Positions 1 through 8,941 of a DNA stretch of 64,000 nucleotides are shown piece after piece. This stretch comes from a bacterium (GTDB lineage: Bacteria; Acidobacteriota; Thermoanaerobaculia; Multivoradales; J023), in assembly GCA_024226315.1 (NCBI GenBank), contig JAAELT010000497.1, positions 18,079 through 82,078 of the forward strand. The letters are read 5' to 3'. A model generated the notes under the pieces. It was not told the origin of the DNA and made no database searches. It saw only the letters and a program-made list of their open reading frames with translations. Numbering within the stretch: the stretch's first letter is position 1; the number at the start of each line of letters is the position of its first letter. The position numbers and the translations under genes were made by a program.

Positions 1-1
1 C

Positions 2-2032
2 TTCTCCTCACTGGAGGACCTGGAGCCGAGCGAGAGGCTCCGCGCCATCGCGTTCCTCAACACTTTCCAGGCCAACCCGGCGAGCCCGGGCATCAGCCTG
101 GAGCGCGTCAAGCATCCCAGGAGCTCCGACGTCTGGTCCGGGCGCATCAGCCGGGACCTGCGGGCGATCCTGCACAAGGACGGCGAGAACTGGGCTCTGC
201 TCCATGCCGGTCACCACGATCCGGCGTACGACTGGGCCTGCCGGCGGAATATCGGCCGCCATCCGGCGACCGGCGTGATGCAGATCGTCGAGGCGATCGA
301 AACCGTCGAGGAGGTCCAGAGGATCATCCAGGTGGACTTGCCGCCGGAAGAGCCGCGGATCTTCGAGCGCAACGAGGACGCCTATCTGGTGAGCCTAGGC
401 CTGCCAGAGAGCTGGCTGCCGGCGGTGCACGAGATCCGCACCGACGACCAGCTGCTGTCGGTGTGCGACAAGTTGCCGCCGGACGTGGCCGAGCGCCTCA
501 TGGACGTAGCGGCCGGGGAGGTGGTGACGCCGCCCGAGCCGGTCCCCGTCGAACAGCCGGCGGCAGCGAGCCCGGACACCCGCCGGCGGTTCTTCCTGGT
601 GGAGGACACCGAGGATCTACGCACCGTGCTCGAGGCCCCTCTGGAGCGCTGGATCGCCTTCCTCCATCCCTCCCAGCGCTCGCTGGTCGAAGCCGAGTAC
701 CGCGGGCCGGCCAAGGTCTCGGGCGCCGCCGGCACCGGCAAAACCGTGGTGGCCATGCACCGGGCCCGCCACCTGGCGCGCCGGGGCCATCGGGTGTTGC
801 TGACCAGCTTCGTCACCACCCTGTGCCAGAACCTGGAACGGAATCTCAGGCTGTTCTGCCGCGGCGAGGATCTGTCGCGCATCACAGTCTCGACGGTCCA
901 CAAGCAGGCGCTCGCCATGGTCCGGGCGGTCGAGCCCCGGGCGCGCCCGGCGACCCACCGGGAAGTCGCCGACCTGCTGAACGCCTTCTCGCGGCGCTTC
1001 GCCGCCGACTTCGAGCCGGAGTTCGTGCGCTCGGAGTGGGAGAGCGTCATCGAGCTACAGGGGATCGGCACCTGGCCGGAGTATCGGCGCGCGCGGCGCA
1101 GCGGTCGCGGGCGTCCCCTGTCGGTGCGCGACCGGAGGACCCTGTGGCAGGTCTTCGAAGCTGTGCTCGAGAATCTCCGCCGCCGCACCCTCTACACATT
1201 CTCCGGACTCTGCCGCCAGGCCGAGCTCCTGCTCGAACGGGGTGAGGCATCCTCGCCGTTCGACGCCGTGGTGGTCGACGAGGTCCAGGACCTGCGGCCG
1301 CCCGAGCTGCGCTTCGTGCACCGGCTCACCGCCGCGGCCCCGGGGCTCCTGATGGTGGTCGGAGATGCCGGCCAGCGGATCTACCCCGGGGGATTCAGCC
1401 TCAGCGCCCTGGGCATCGAGGTCCGCGGACGGTCGCGGATCCTGCGCCTCAACTACCGCACCACCGAGCAGATCCGGCGCTCGGCCGACCGGCTGCTCGG
1501 CGAGACGCAAGACGACATGGACGGCGGCGCCGAGAGCCGGCGCAGCCGCAGCCTGCTGCGTGGACCGGAGCCCACCCTGCGCGGCTATTCGAGCGTGGGA
1601 CAGGAGACCAGCCAGGCGGTGGTGACCGTGCGCGCCTGGCTCGATGGCGGCCTGGAGCCCGAGGAGATCGGCGTCTTCGCCCGCACCGCGCGGCTGATCG
1701 AGAGGATCGCCCAGGCGTTCGCCGACGCCGGGCTGCCGGCGCACCGCCTCAAAGACGAAGGCGGCGCCAGCCAGCCGGGCATCCACCTGGGGACCATGCA
1801 CCGGGCCAAGGGCCTGGAGTTCAAGGCGGTGCTGGCTGTCTCCTGCTCGGCGGGCGTCATGCCGAACCCGCGCACCCTGTCGCGCTACGGCGATCCGGTC
1901 GACCGCCAGGACGCCGAGACCCGCGAGCGACACCTGCTCTACGTGGTGATGACCCGCGCCCGCGACGAGCTGGTGGTGACCTGGGTCGGGCGACCGAGCC
2001 CGCTGCTGGAGGAGGTGCTCGATCATGACTGA
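2..2032 (+). CDS. RelE-like domain fused to UvrD/SF1 helicase (5' partial)
   Basis: The reading frame is open to the left edge, so the true start lies outside the window; the in-frame GTG/ATG at 275/278 is internal. About 676 residues are visible. Residues 1-90 look like a RelE/ParE-fold domain (SGRISRDLRAILHKDG, then LLHAGHHDPAYDWA). After a linker, a superfamily 1 helicase follows: Walker A GAAGTGKT near residue 240, motif II VVDEVQDL near 426, GDAGQRIY, motif V GTMHRAKGLEF and motif VI YVVMTRAR near 645. UvrD-family enzymes unwind DNA 3'-5' using ATP. The stop overlaps the next start by 8 bp, so it is translated with the SNF2 helicase and the methyltransferase. RelE-UvrD fusions are a recurring architecture; whether the RelE part keeps RNase activity is unknown. 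A defence role is inferred from the neighbours. Confidence 0.85.
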   Translation, partial: FSSLEDLEPSERLRAIAFLNTFQANPASPGISLERVKHPRSSDVWSGRISRDLRAILHKDGENWALLHAGHHDPAYDWACRRNIGRHPATGVMQIVEAIETVEEVQRIIQVDLPPEEPRIFERNEDAYLVSLGLPESWLPAVHEIRTDDQLLSVCDKLPPDVAERLMDVAAGEVVTPPEPVPVEQPAAASPDTRRRFFLVEDTEDLRTVLEAPLERWIAFLHPSQRSLVEAEYRGPAKVSGAAGTGKTVVAMHRARHLARRGHRVLLTSFVTTLCQNLERNLRLFCRGEDLSRITVSTVHKQALAMVRAVEPRARPATHREVADLLNAFSRRFAADFEPEFVRSEWESVIELQGIGTWPEYRRARRSGRGRPLSVRDRRTLWQVFEAVLENLRRRTLYTFSGLCRQAELLLERGEASSPFDAVVVDEVQDLRPPELRFVHRLTAAAPGLLMVVGDAGQRIYPGGFSLSALGIEVRGRSRILRLNYRTTEQIRRSADRLLGETQDDMDGGAESRRSRSLLRGPEPTLRGYSSVGQETSQAVVTVRAWLDGGLEPEEIGVFARTARLIERIAQAFADAGLPAHRLKDEGGASQPGIHLGTMHRAKGLEFKAVLAVSCSAGVMPNPRTLSRYGDPVDRQDAETRERHLLYVVMTRARDELVVTWVGRPSPLLEEVLDHD

Positions 2033-4877
2033 TTTCTCCGTCGGCTCCCTGGTGCGCGCCCGCGGCCGCGAGTGGGTCGTCCTGCCCGAGTCCACCGCGG
2101 AAGAGGACCTCCTGGTGCTGCGCCCGCTGGGCGGCACCGAGGACCAGATCACCGGCATCTACCTGCCGCTGGAGCCGGTGGAGGCGGCCACCTTCCGCCT
2201 GCCCGATCCCTCGCGCGACCTCGGCAACCACCTCTCGGGCCAGCTTCTGCGCGACGCCGTCCGGCTCGGCTTCCGGTCCGGCGCCGGGCCGTTTCGGTCG
2301 CTGGCGCGCATCGGCATCGAGCCGCGCCCCTACCAGCTCGTCCCCCTGCTCATGGCCCTCAAGCTCGACCCGGTGCGGCTGCTGATCGCCGACGATGTCG
2401 GCGTCGGCAAAACGGTCGAGGCCCTGCTGGTCGCCCGCGAGCTCCTCGACCGGGCCGAGATCCGGCGCTTCACCGTGCTCTGCCCGCCGCATCTCGCCGA
2501 GCAATGGCAGCGGGCGCTCGACACCCAGTTCCACATCGACGCCGAGCTCGTGCTCTCCGGCACGGTCGCTCGTCTCGAGCGCCGAATCCCTTCAGGGGAC
2601 TCGCTGTTCGAGCACCATCCGTTCACCGTGGTGTCGACGGAGTACATCAAGTCCAAGGTCCGGCGGCACGAATTCGTGCGCGCCTGCCCGGAGCTGGTGA
2701 TCGTCGACGAGGCCCACGGCTGCGCTGCGGCGGGTTTGGGCCGCGCCGCCCAGCTGCGCAATGAGCTGCTCTCGGAGCTGGCGCGCGACGCGGACCGCCA
2801 CCTGATCCTGGTGACGGCCACCCCGCACAGCGGCAAGGAGGAGACCTTCCGTTCGCTGCTCGCGCTCCTCGACCCGGCCTTCGCGGATCTGCCGGCGGAC
2901 CTGCGCGGCCAGGTCAACCGGCCGCACCGCGAGCACCTTGCTCGCCACCTGGTGCAACGCCGCCGCGGCGACCTGAAGCGCTACCTCGACACCAAAACCC
3001 CCTTCCCGCAACGGAAGATCGCAGAGGAGCAATACACCCTGTCACCCGCCTACCAGCGCTTCTTCGGCCGGGCGCTCGAGTTCTGCCGCGAGCAGGTGCT
3101 CGACACCTCGCTCGACCAGCGCCACCAGCGGGTGCGCTGGTGGTCGGCCCTGGCGCTGCTGCGCTCCCTGGCTTCGAGCCCCGCGGCCGCGGCCGCGACG
3201 CTGCGCAACCGCGCAGCGAGCGCCGATACGGAGACCGTGGAAGAGGCCGACGAGGTCGGCCGCCGCTCGGTGCTCGATCTCGACGACGAAAGCGTCGAGG
3301 GGATCGACGTGGTGCCGGGCAGCCAGACGGAGGAAGACACCGAAGCGCCCGAGCGGCGCCGTCTCCGGCGCCTGGCGCGCGAGGTCGAGGCGCTCGCGGG
3401 CCGCGAAGATCAAAAGCTCGCCCGGGCGATCGAGCTGGTAAAAGCGTTCCTCGGCGACGGCTACAGCCCGATCCTGTTCTGTCGTTTCATTCCCACCGTC
3501 GAGTACGTGGCGGCGGCGCTGCGCAAAGCGTTGGGAAAGAAGGTCGCGGTGGAGGCGATCGCTGCCACGGTGACGGCGGACGACGGCCGGGCGGTGTCGC
3601 TGCCGCCGGAGGAGCGGCAGCGACGGATCCGGGCGCTGGCCGAGCACCCGAAGCGGGTCCTGGTGTGCACCGACTGCCTGTCGGAGGGGATCGACCTGCA
3701 GTACTGGTTCGACGCCGTGATGCACTACGACCTGTCCTGGAACCCCACCCGCCACGAGCAGCGCGAGGGCCGCGTCGACCGCTACGGGCAGGAGCGCAAA
3801 ACGGTGCGGGCGCTGACCTTCTACGGCGAGGACAATCCGATCGACGGCATCGTCCTCCAGGTGCTGCTGCGCAAGCATCTGGCGATCCACCGTCAGCTCG
3901 GCATCACGGTGCCGGTGCCCATGGACACCGCCGCCGTCCAGGAAGCGATCTTCCAGGGGCTGCTGCTGCGCGAGAACGCCGGCGCCCGCCAGCTGACCAT
4001 GGAGTTCCTGGAGCCGCAGCGCCGCGAGGTGGAGACACGGTGGGACGCGGCGGTGGAGCGGGAGAAGGCCAGCCGGAGCCTGTTCGCCCAGCAGAGCATC
4101 AAGGCCGAGGAGGTACGGCACGAGCTGACCGAGAGCCGGCAAGCGCTTGGCGACGAAACCGTGGTGGAGCGCTTCACCGTAACGTCACTCCGCGCGCTCG
4201 GAGCTGGGTTGCACGGAACGGAGACCCTGCGGGTCGATCTGCGCGAGACGCCGGCCGCGCTGCGGGACCTCATCGGCGCGGGCGGCGAGATCACGGTCGG
4301 TTTTCGCGGCACGCCGACGCGGGGAGTCGAGCGGCTGACCCGTACCCACCCCTTCGTCGAGGGCCTGGCTTCCTACGTCCTCGAGTCGGCGCTGGACGCT
4401 GAATTCGACGGCAGCCCCGCTCGCCGCGCCAGCGTCGTGCGCACGGCCGCCGTGGACCTGCGCACCACGCTGCTGCTGCTGCGTCTGCGTTTCCACCTGG
4501 TGACGCGCGGGCGCGACGACCGGGAGAAGCCTCTGCTCGCCGAGGACCAGCTGCTGGTCGGCTTCCGCGGCAGCCCGGAGCGGGCCGACTGGCTGCCGGC
4601 CGAGGACCTGGAGCCGCTGCTCGGCGCCGAGCCCGGCGCCAACATCCCTCCCGAGCTCGCCCGCAATCAGCTGGAGGGGATCCTTGGCAGCCTTTCCGCC
4701 CTCATGCCTCGTCTCGACCAGCTGGCCGAGGAGCGGGGACAAGAGCTGCTGGCGGCCCACCGGCGGGTGCGCCAGGCGGCGAAACAGAGCGTCCGGGCCC
4801 TGCGGGTGGAGCCGCATCTGCCCGCCGACGTCCTCGGCGTCTTCGTCTACCTGCCGGTGCCCGGAGGCGTGGCGTGA
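2025..4877 (+). CDS. SNF2/RapA-type helicase, DrmD-like
   Basis: This is a 950-residue SF2 ATPase of the SNF2/RapA type. The N-terminal lobe has YQLVPLLMALKL and the Walker A region ADDVGVGKTVEALL (residues about 121-134), PPHLAEQW, and the Walker B box IVDEAH near 225. The C-terminal lobe has ILFCRFIPTVEY (about 482), VCTDCLSEGIDLQ and the arginine-finger region HEQREGRVDRYGQ near 581. A further 350 residues carry no recognised domain. Length and placement directly before an adenine methyltransferase match DrmD of DISARM class 1 systems, which remodels DNA to exclude foreign DNA. It overlaps the upstream gene by 8 bp and the methyltransferase by 4 bp (GTGA). No drmA, drmB or drmC was found nearby, so 'DrmD-like' is a family resemblance and does not identify a complete DISARM locus. 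Confidence 0.85.
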   Translation: MTDFSVGSLVRARGREWVVLPESTAEEDLLVLRPLGGTEDQITGIYLPLEPVEAATFRLPDPSRDLGNHLSGQLLRDAVRLGFRSGAGPFRSLARIGIEPRPYQLVPLLMALKLDPVRLLIADDVGVGKTVEALLVARELLDRAEIRRFTVLCPPHLAEQWQRALDTQFHIDAELVLSGTVARLERRIPSGDSLFEHHPFTVVSTEYIKSKVRRHEFVRACPELVIVDEAHGCAAAGLGRAAQLRNELLSELARDADRHLILVTATPHSGKEETFRSLLALLDPAFADLPADLRGQVNRPHREHLARHLVQRRRGDLKRYLDTKTPFPQRKIAEEQYTLSPAYQRFFGRALEFCREQVLDTSLDQRHQRVRWWSALALLRSLASSPAAAAATLRNRAASADTETVEEADEVGRRSVLDLDDESVEGIDVVPGSQTEEDTEAPERRRLRRLAREVEALAGREDQKLARAIELVKAFLGDGYSPILFCRFIPTVEYVAAALRKALGKKVAVEAIAATVTADDGRAVSLPPEERQRRIRALAEHPKRVLVCTDCLSEGIDLQYWFDAVMHYDLSWNPTRHEQREGRVDRYGQERKTVRALTFYGEDNPIDGIVLQVLLRKHLAIHRQLGITVPVPMDTAAVQEAIFQGLLLRENAGARQLTMEFLEPQRREVETRWDAAVEREKASRSLFAQQSIKAEEVRHELTESRQALGDETVVERFTVTSLRALGAGLHGTETLRVDLRETPAALRDLIGAGGEITVGFRGTPTRGVERLTRTHPFVEGLASYVLESALDAEFDGSPARRASVVRTAAVDLRTTLLLLRLRFHLVTRGRDDREKPLLAEDQLLVGFRGSPERADWLPAEDLEPLLGAEPGANIPPELARNQLEGILGSLSALMPRLDQLAEERGQELLAAHRRVRQAAKQSVRALRVEPHLPADVLGVFVYLPVPGGVA

Positions 4878-7800
4878 GGCGCACCACCCACCGCTCCGCC
4901 TTCACCGCCGTGCGTACGGAGGGCGGCATCCTGCCCGCCGAGCTGCTGGAGCGGCTGGCCGCCGGCGACAAGGAGATCGCCGGCACCTCCCCGGCCGACT
5001 ATCACCTCGGCCCGAACGAGCGCCTGGGCGAGGCGGTGAATCGCTCCTGGAGCCGCCTGCTCGGCGCCTGGGCGTCGTTTCGCGACGCGCTTCAGAAGGC
5101 GCCGGAGGGCGATCCTGCGACCCGTCTCACCCGCGAGCGCTGGCTGCTCCTGCTCTTTCAGGAACTCGGCTACGGGCGGCTGTTGCGGTCGAAGGCGGCG
5201 GAGGTGGACGGCAAGAGCTTCGCCCTCTCGCACCTCTGGCACCACTCGCCGATCCACCTGATGGGCGCGCGCCTGACGCTCGATCGCCGCACGCCCGGCG
5301 TCGCCGGCGCCGCGGCGGCCTCGCCCCACGGGCTGGTGCAGGAGTACCTGAACCGCTCGGACGAGCACCTGTGGGGCTTCGTGTCGAACGGCCTGGCGCT
5401 GCGCCTGCTGCGCGACCACCACAGCCTCACCCGCCAGGCGTACGTGGAGCTGGACCTCGAGACGATCATGGAGGGCGAGCTCTACAGCGAGTTCCTGCTG
5501 CTGTGGCTGGTGTGCCACCAGAGCCGGGTGGACGCGGAGAAGCCTGAGGAGTGCTGGCTGGAGCGTTGGTTCCAGACCTCGCGCGATGAGGGGGTGCGGG
5601 CGCTCGACAAGCTGCGCGACGGGGTGCAGACGGCGATCGAGAAGCTCGGCCAGGGGTTCCTGCGGCACCGGGCCAACACGGCGCTGCAGGCGGCGCTCGA
5701 GGGCGGGGAACTGGACGGGCAGGAGTATTACCGCGAGCTGCTGCGCCTGGTGTACCGGTTGATCTTCCTGTTCGTGGCCGAGGACCGCGACGCGCTCCTC
5801 AACCCCGCCGCCCCGGACGCGGCGAAGGACCGCTACCTCCGCTTCTACGCCACCCGCCACCTCCGCGGCCTCGCCGACCGCCACCGCGGCGGACCGCATG
5901 GGGACCTCTGGCGGGGGCTGCGGCTGGTGATGGGGAAGCTGGGCGAGGGTTGCGGGGAGCTGGCGCTGCCGGCGCTGGGGAGCTTCCTGTGGCGCCAAGG
6001 GGCGATCCCTCATCTCGCCGGCTGCGAGCTGGGCAACGAGGATCTGCTGGCGGCGCTGCTGGCGCTGGGCACGATCGAGGACCGGGGTCTGCGCTACCCG
6101 GTGAACTGGCGCAACGTGGGGTCGGAGGAGCTGGGGTCGATCTACGAGAGCCTGCTGGAGCTGCATCCGCGCTTCCACCGCGAGGCCGGGGAGTTCGAGC
6201 TGGCGACGGCGGCCGGGCACGAACGCAAGACGACGGGGAGCTATTACACGCCGTCGTCGCTGGTGGACTGTCTGCTCGACTCGGCGCTCGACCCGGTGCT
6301 CGACGAAGCGGCGGCGAAGCCGGATCCGGAGGCGGCGATCCTGGCGCTCACGGTGTGCGACCCGGCCTGCGGCTCGGGGCATTTCCTGGTGGCGGCGGCG
6401 CGGCGCATCGCCAAGCGGCTGGCAGCGGTGCGCTCGGGGGAGGACGAGCCGAGTCCGGAGGCGGTGCAGCACGCGCTGCGTGACGTGGTGGGGCGGTGTC
6501 TGTACGGGGTGGACATCAACCCGATGGCGGTGGAGCTGTGCAAGGTGAGCCTGTGGATGGAGGCGATCGAGCCGGGCAAGCCGCTTTCTTTCCTCGACCA
6601 TCACATCCAGGTGGGCAACTCACTGCTCGGGGCGACACCGGCGCTGCTCGAGAAGGGGATTCCGGACGCGGCGTTCAAGCCGATCGAGGGGGATGACAAG
6701 GCGTTTTGCCGGGAGCTGAAGAAGTACAACAAGCAGGCGCGGGAGACGCGGCAAGAGACGCTCTTCGACCTTCGGGGGGAGCCGTGGGAGCGGATCGGGG
6801 ACCTGGCTTCAGGATTGTTGGATCTGGATGGAATCTCGGATGCGACGGCCGAGGGGGTGCGGCGGAAAGAGGAGCGGTGGGGGGAGATCTTGCAGTCTGA
6901 GGGGTATGAGACAAGTCGGCTGTGGGCGGATGCCTGGTGCGCGGCGTTTTTGTGGGAGAAGGTGGACGATTCTGAGAAACCTTATCCGATCACCGAGCAG
7001 GTGTTTCGGAAGATGGAGCAGAATCCGAGGCATGTGGATGCGCGAGTGCTGGGGGAGGTACGGAGGCTGGCCGAGGAGTATGGGTTTCTTCATTGGCACT
7101 TGGCTTTTCCTGGAGTGCTTCGAACTGCCGGCGAAGCGGCGGCCGGAATTCGGCAGAGTGGCTCTAGGGCTGGATTCGATGTGGTTCTTGGGAACCCACC
7201 TTGGGTCCGGCAAGAGCTACTAAAGCCGATCAAGCCTCTGCTCGGTCGCTATGAATCCTATTCCAGCACAGCGGACTCCTCGGTTTACTTCTTGGAGCTA
7301 GGAATCCAGCTTCTGGGCACTAGTGGCGGACTTGCCATGCTCACGCCCAACAAGTGGCTGCGGGCTAACTATGGAGCCAAACTGCGAGATCTTCTGAAGC
7401 AGGAGACCGAGATTCGACTAGTTGTCGACTTCGGCCACGCAAAACACCTCTTCCACAACATCGACGTTTTTCCTGCTGCAATTGGACTCGCAGGCAGGAC
7501 AGTAAGAAGTTCTGAAACTGAGAAACTCCAGTTCGTCAGAGCCTTCGACCAGGATCTCAAGCGACATAGCTTGGCGGAGCTGATGCGGTCGCACTCAGTC
7601 TCGGTGTCCTATCGTTACCTAACGACCGATCGTTGGCGTCTAGAAAGTGATTCAGTAAACGCGCTTCTTGATCGACTCATGGGCTCTGCTGAACGACTAG
7701 AACTTGAAGCCAAACCCCTTAGCGGCATCAAGACCGGATTCAATAAAGCATTCTATCTTTCGACAGAGGAGCATAGCGCCCTTGTTTCTGCCTACCCGGA

Positions 7801-8929
7801 AAGTAAACAGCTCTTCCAAAAGTTCCTGAGAGGTCGCGACATTGGACGCTGGAGAGCGACATGGGGTGGCTTCTGGCATTTGGTTCTCGAGTCAAGCCAG
7901 AACAAGCGTTGGCCTTGGACAGGAATTGATGATGAGCAACAAGCAGAAGATGTGTTCGCCGCCACGTATCCCGGAGCATACTGGTATCTGAAGAAGCACA
8001 AACGGTCACTACAGCGCCGGTCCGACCAGGGCGAATATTGGTGGGAGCTTAGGAGCTGTGACTACTATTCAACGCTGGCGGCCCCAAAAATCGTCGTTCA
8101 GTGCATAGCTTTCCACTCCCGATTCGCTCTGGATCGAGATGGCCACCTGATCAACAACAAGGCGATCGCTATTCCGACGTCCGACCCGTTCGTGCTTGGC
8201 GTCCTCAATAGTCGCGTGGCTTGGTGGATCATTTATAGGACTTTCCAACGGATGAAAGACGACGGGATCAGCGTAGATGTTAATGCGCTCGCCCGATTCC
8301 CTCTTCCGAGTTCCGGTATTGAAAGCCGCCGCAGAATCTCTGAGCTCGTAGAGACTTCGCTTCAGCGAGCGTCGGACAGTTCGATTCCTGCGGTGGAAGA
8401 GACGCTCAACCAAGAGGTCTACGATCTCTACAATCTGAGCCATGAGGAACGACGGACCCTTGAACAGTCGTTGCCTCCACGAGACCCGCTGGAGGTAGCA
8501 GCGCAGCACGCCATCGACACCGACGAGCCCTACCAGACCCTCCTCGACCCACCCCCCGCCGACCCCCGCGTCGCCCACCCGCCTCGCGAGCAAGAGCCAG
8601 CCGCCGCCACTGTCGTCGCCTTCCCGTCCGCCCCGCCGGAGCCGGCCCCCTATCAGCAAGAGCCCGAGCTCGGAGAGGTCGCAGAGCTCGAAGCCTCCTA
8701 CGACCAGCCATCGCCCGGCACTGCCACCCCCTCCGAGCGCATCCTCGCCTGGCTCCGTGCCCACCCCGACTGGCACGCCCGCGCCGAAGTCCTCGCGGCG
8801 CTGGGCGATCTCTCGGCGAGCCAGTGGAGCTCGGCGATCCGGGAGCTGGCGGAGTTTGGGGAGGTGGAGAAGATGGGGGAGAAACGGGGAACTCGGTATC
8901 GAATCAGACCAAGCGTCGTTGGAGAATAG
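4874..8929 (+). CDS. Eco57I/PglX-type N6-adenine DNA methyltransferase
   Basis: The 1351-residue protein starts at a GTG overlapping the helicase stop. Landmarks are GSYYTPSSLVDCLL (about 455), SAM-binding motif I DPACGSGHFL (about 495), YGVDINPMAVELCKVSLW, and catalytic motif IV NPPW (about 774), typical of Eco57I, BrxX/PglX and DrmMI adenine methylases. A C-terminal winged-helix-like segment spans about 1280-1345. No clear nuclease motif was seen in the first 400 residues, so it probably modifies host DNA while the two helicases act on unmodified DNA. From about 6800, and clearly from 7140 to 8500, the DNA is much less GC-rich and uses more A/T-ending codons than either flank. This covers motif IV and the presumed target-recognition region and suggests replacement by recombination. 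Confidence 0.88.
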   Translation: MRRTTHRSAFTAVRTEGGILPAELLERLAAGDKEIAGTSPADYHLGPNERLGEAVNRSWSRLLGAWASFRDALQKAPEGDPATRLTRERWLLLLFQELGYGRLLRSKAAEVDGKSFALSHLWHHSPIHLMGARLTLDRRTPGVAGAAAASPHGLVQEYLNRSDEHLWGFVSNGLALRLLRDHHSLTRQAYVELDLETIMEGELYSEFLLLWLVCHQSRVDAEKPEECWLERWFQTSRDEGVRALDKLRDGVQTAIEKLGQGFLRHRANTALQAALEGGELDGQEYYRELLRLVYRLIFLFVAEDRDALLNPAAPDAAKDRYLRFYATRHLRGLADRHRGGPHGDLWRGLRLVMGKLGEGCGELALPALGSFLWRQGAIPHLAGCELGNEDLLAALLALGTIEDRGLRYPVNWRNVGSEELGSIYESLLELHPRFHREAGEFELATAAGHERKTTGSYYTPSSLVDCLLDSALDPVLDEAAAKPDPEAAILALTVCDPACGSGHFLVAAARRIAKRLAAVRSGEDEPSPEAVQHALRDVVGRCLYGVDINPMAVELCKVSLWMEAIEPGKPLSFLDHHIQVGNSLLGATPALLEKGIPDAAFKPIEGDDKAFCRELKKYNKQARETRQETLFDLRGEPWERIGDLASGLLDLDGISDATAEGVRRKEERWGEILQSEGYETSRLWADAWCAAFLWEKVDDSEKPYPITEQVFRKMEQNPRHVDARVLGEVRRLAEEYGFLHWHLAFPGVLRTAGEAAAGIRQSGSRAGFDVVLGNPPWVRQELLKPIKPLLGRYESYSSTADSSVYFLELGIQLLGTSGGLAMLTPNKWLRANYGAKLRDLLKQETEIRLVVDFGHAKHLFHNIDVFPAAIGLAGRTVRSSETEKLQFVRAFDQDLKRHSLAELMRSHSVSVSYRYLTTDRWRLESDSVNALLDRLMGSAERLELEAKPLSGIKTGFNKAFYLSTEEHSALVSAYPESKQLFQKFLRGRDIGRWRATWGGFWHLVLESSQNKRWPWTGIDDEQQAEDVFAATYPGAYWYLKKHKRSLQRRSDQGEYWWELRSCDYYSTLAAPKIVVQCIAFHSRFALDRDGHLINNKAIAIPTSDPFVLGVLNSRVAWWIIYRTFQRMKDDGISVDVNALARFPLPSSGIESRRRISELVETSLQRASDSSIPAVEETLNQEVYDLYNLSHEERRTLEQSLPPRDPLEVAAQHAIDTDEPYQTLLDPPPADPRVAHPPREQEPAAATVVAFPSAPPEPAPYQQEPELGEVAELEASYDQPSPGTATPSERILAWLRAHPDWHARAEVLAALGDLSASQWSSAIRELAEFGEVEKMGEKRGTRYRIRPSVVGE

Positions 8930-8941
8930 AAGCGCAGGATC

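Noticed and set aside
4847..6604. 585-codon minus-strand ORF opposite the methyltransferase
   Set aside because: Shadow of high-GC codon bias; His/Gln/Arg-rich with no domain, while the plus frame has all methylase motifs.
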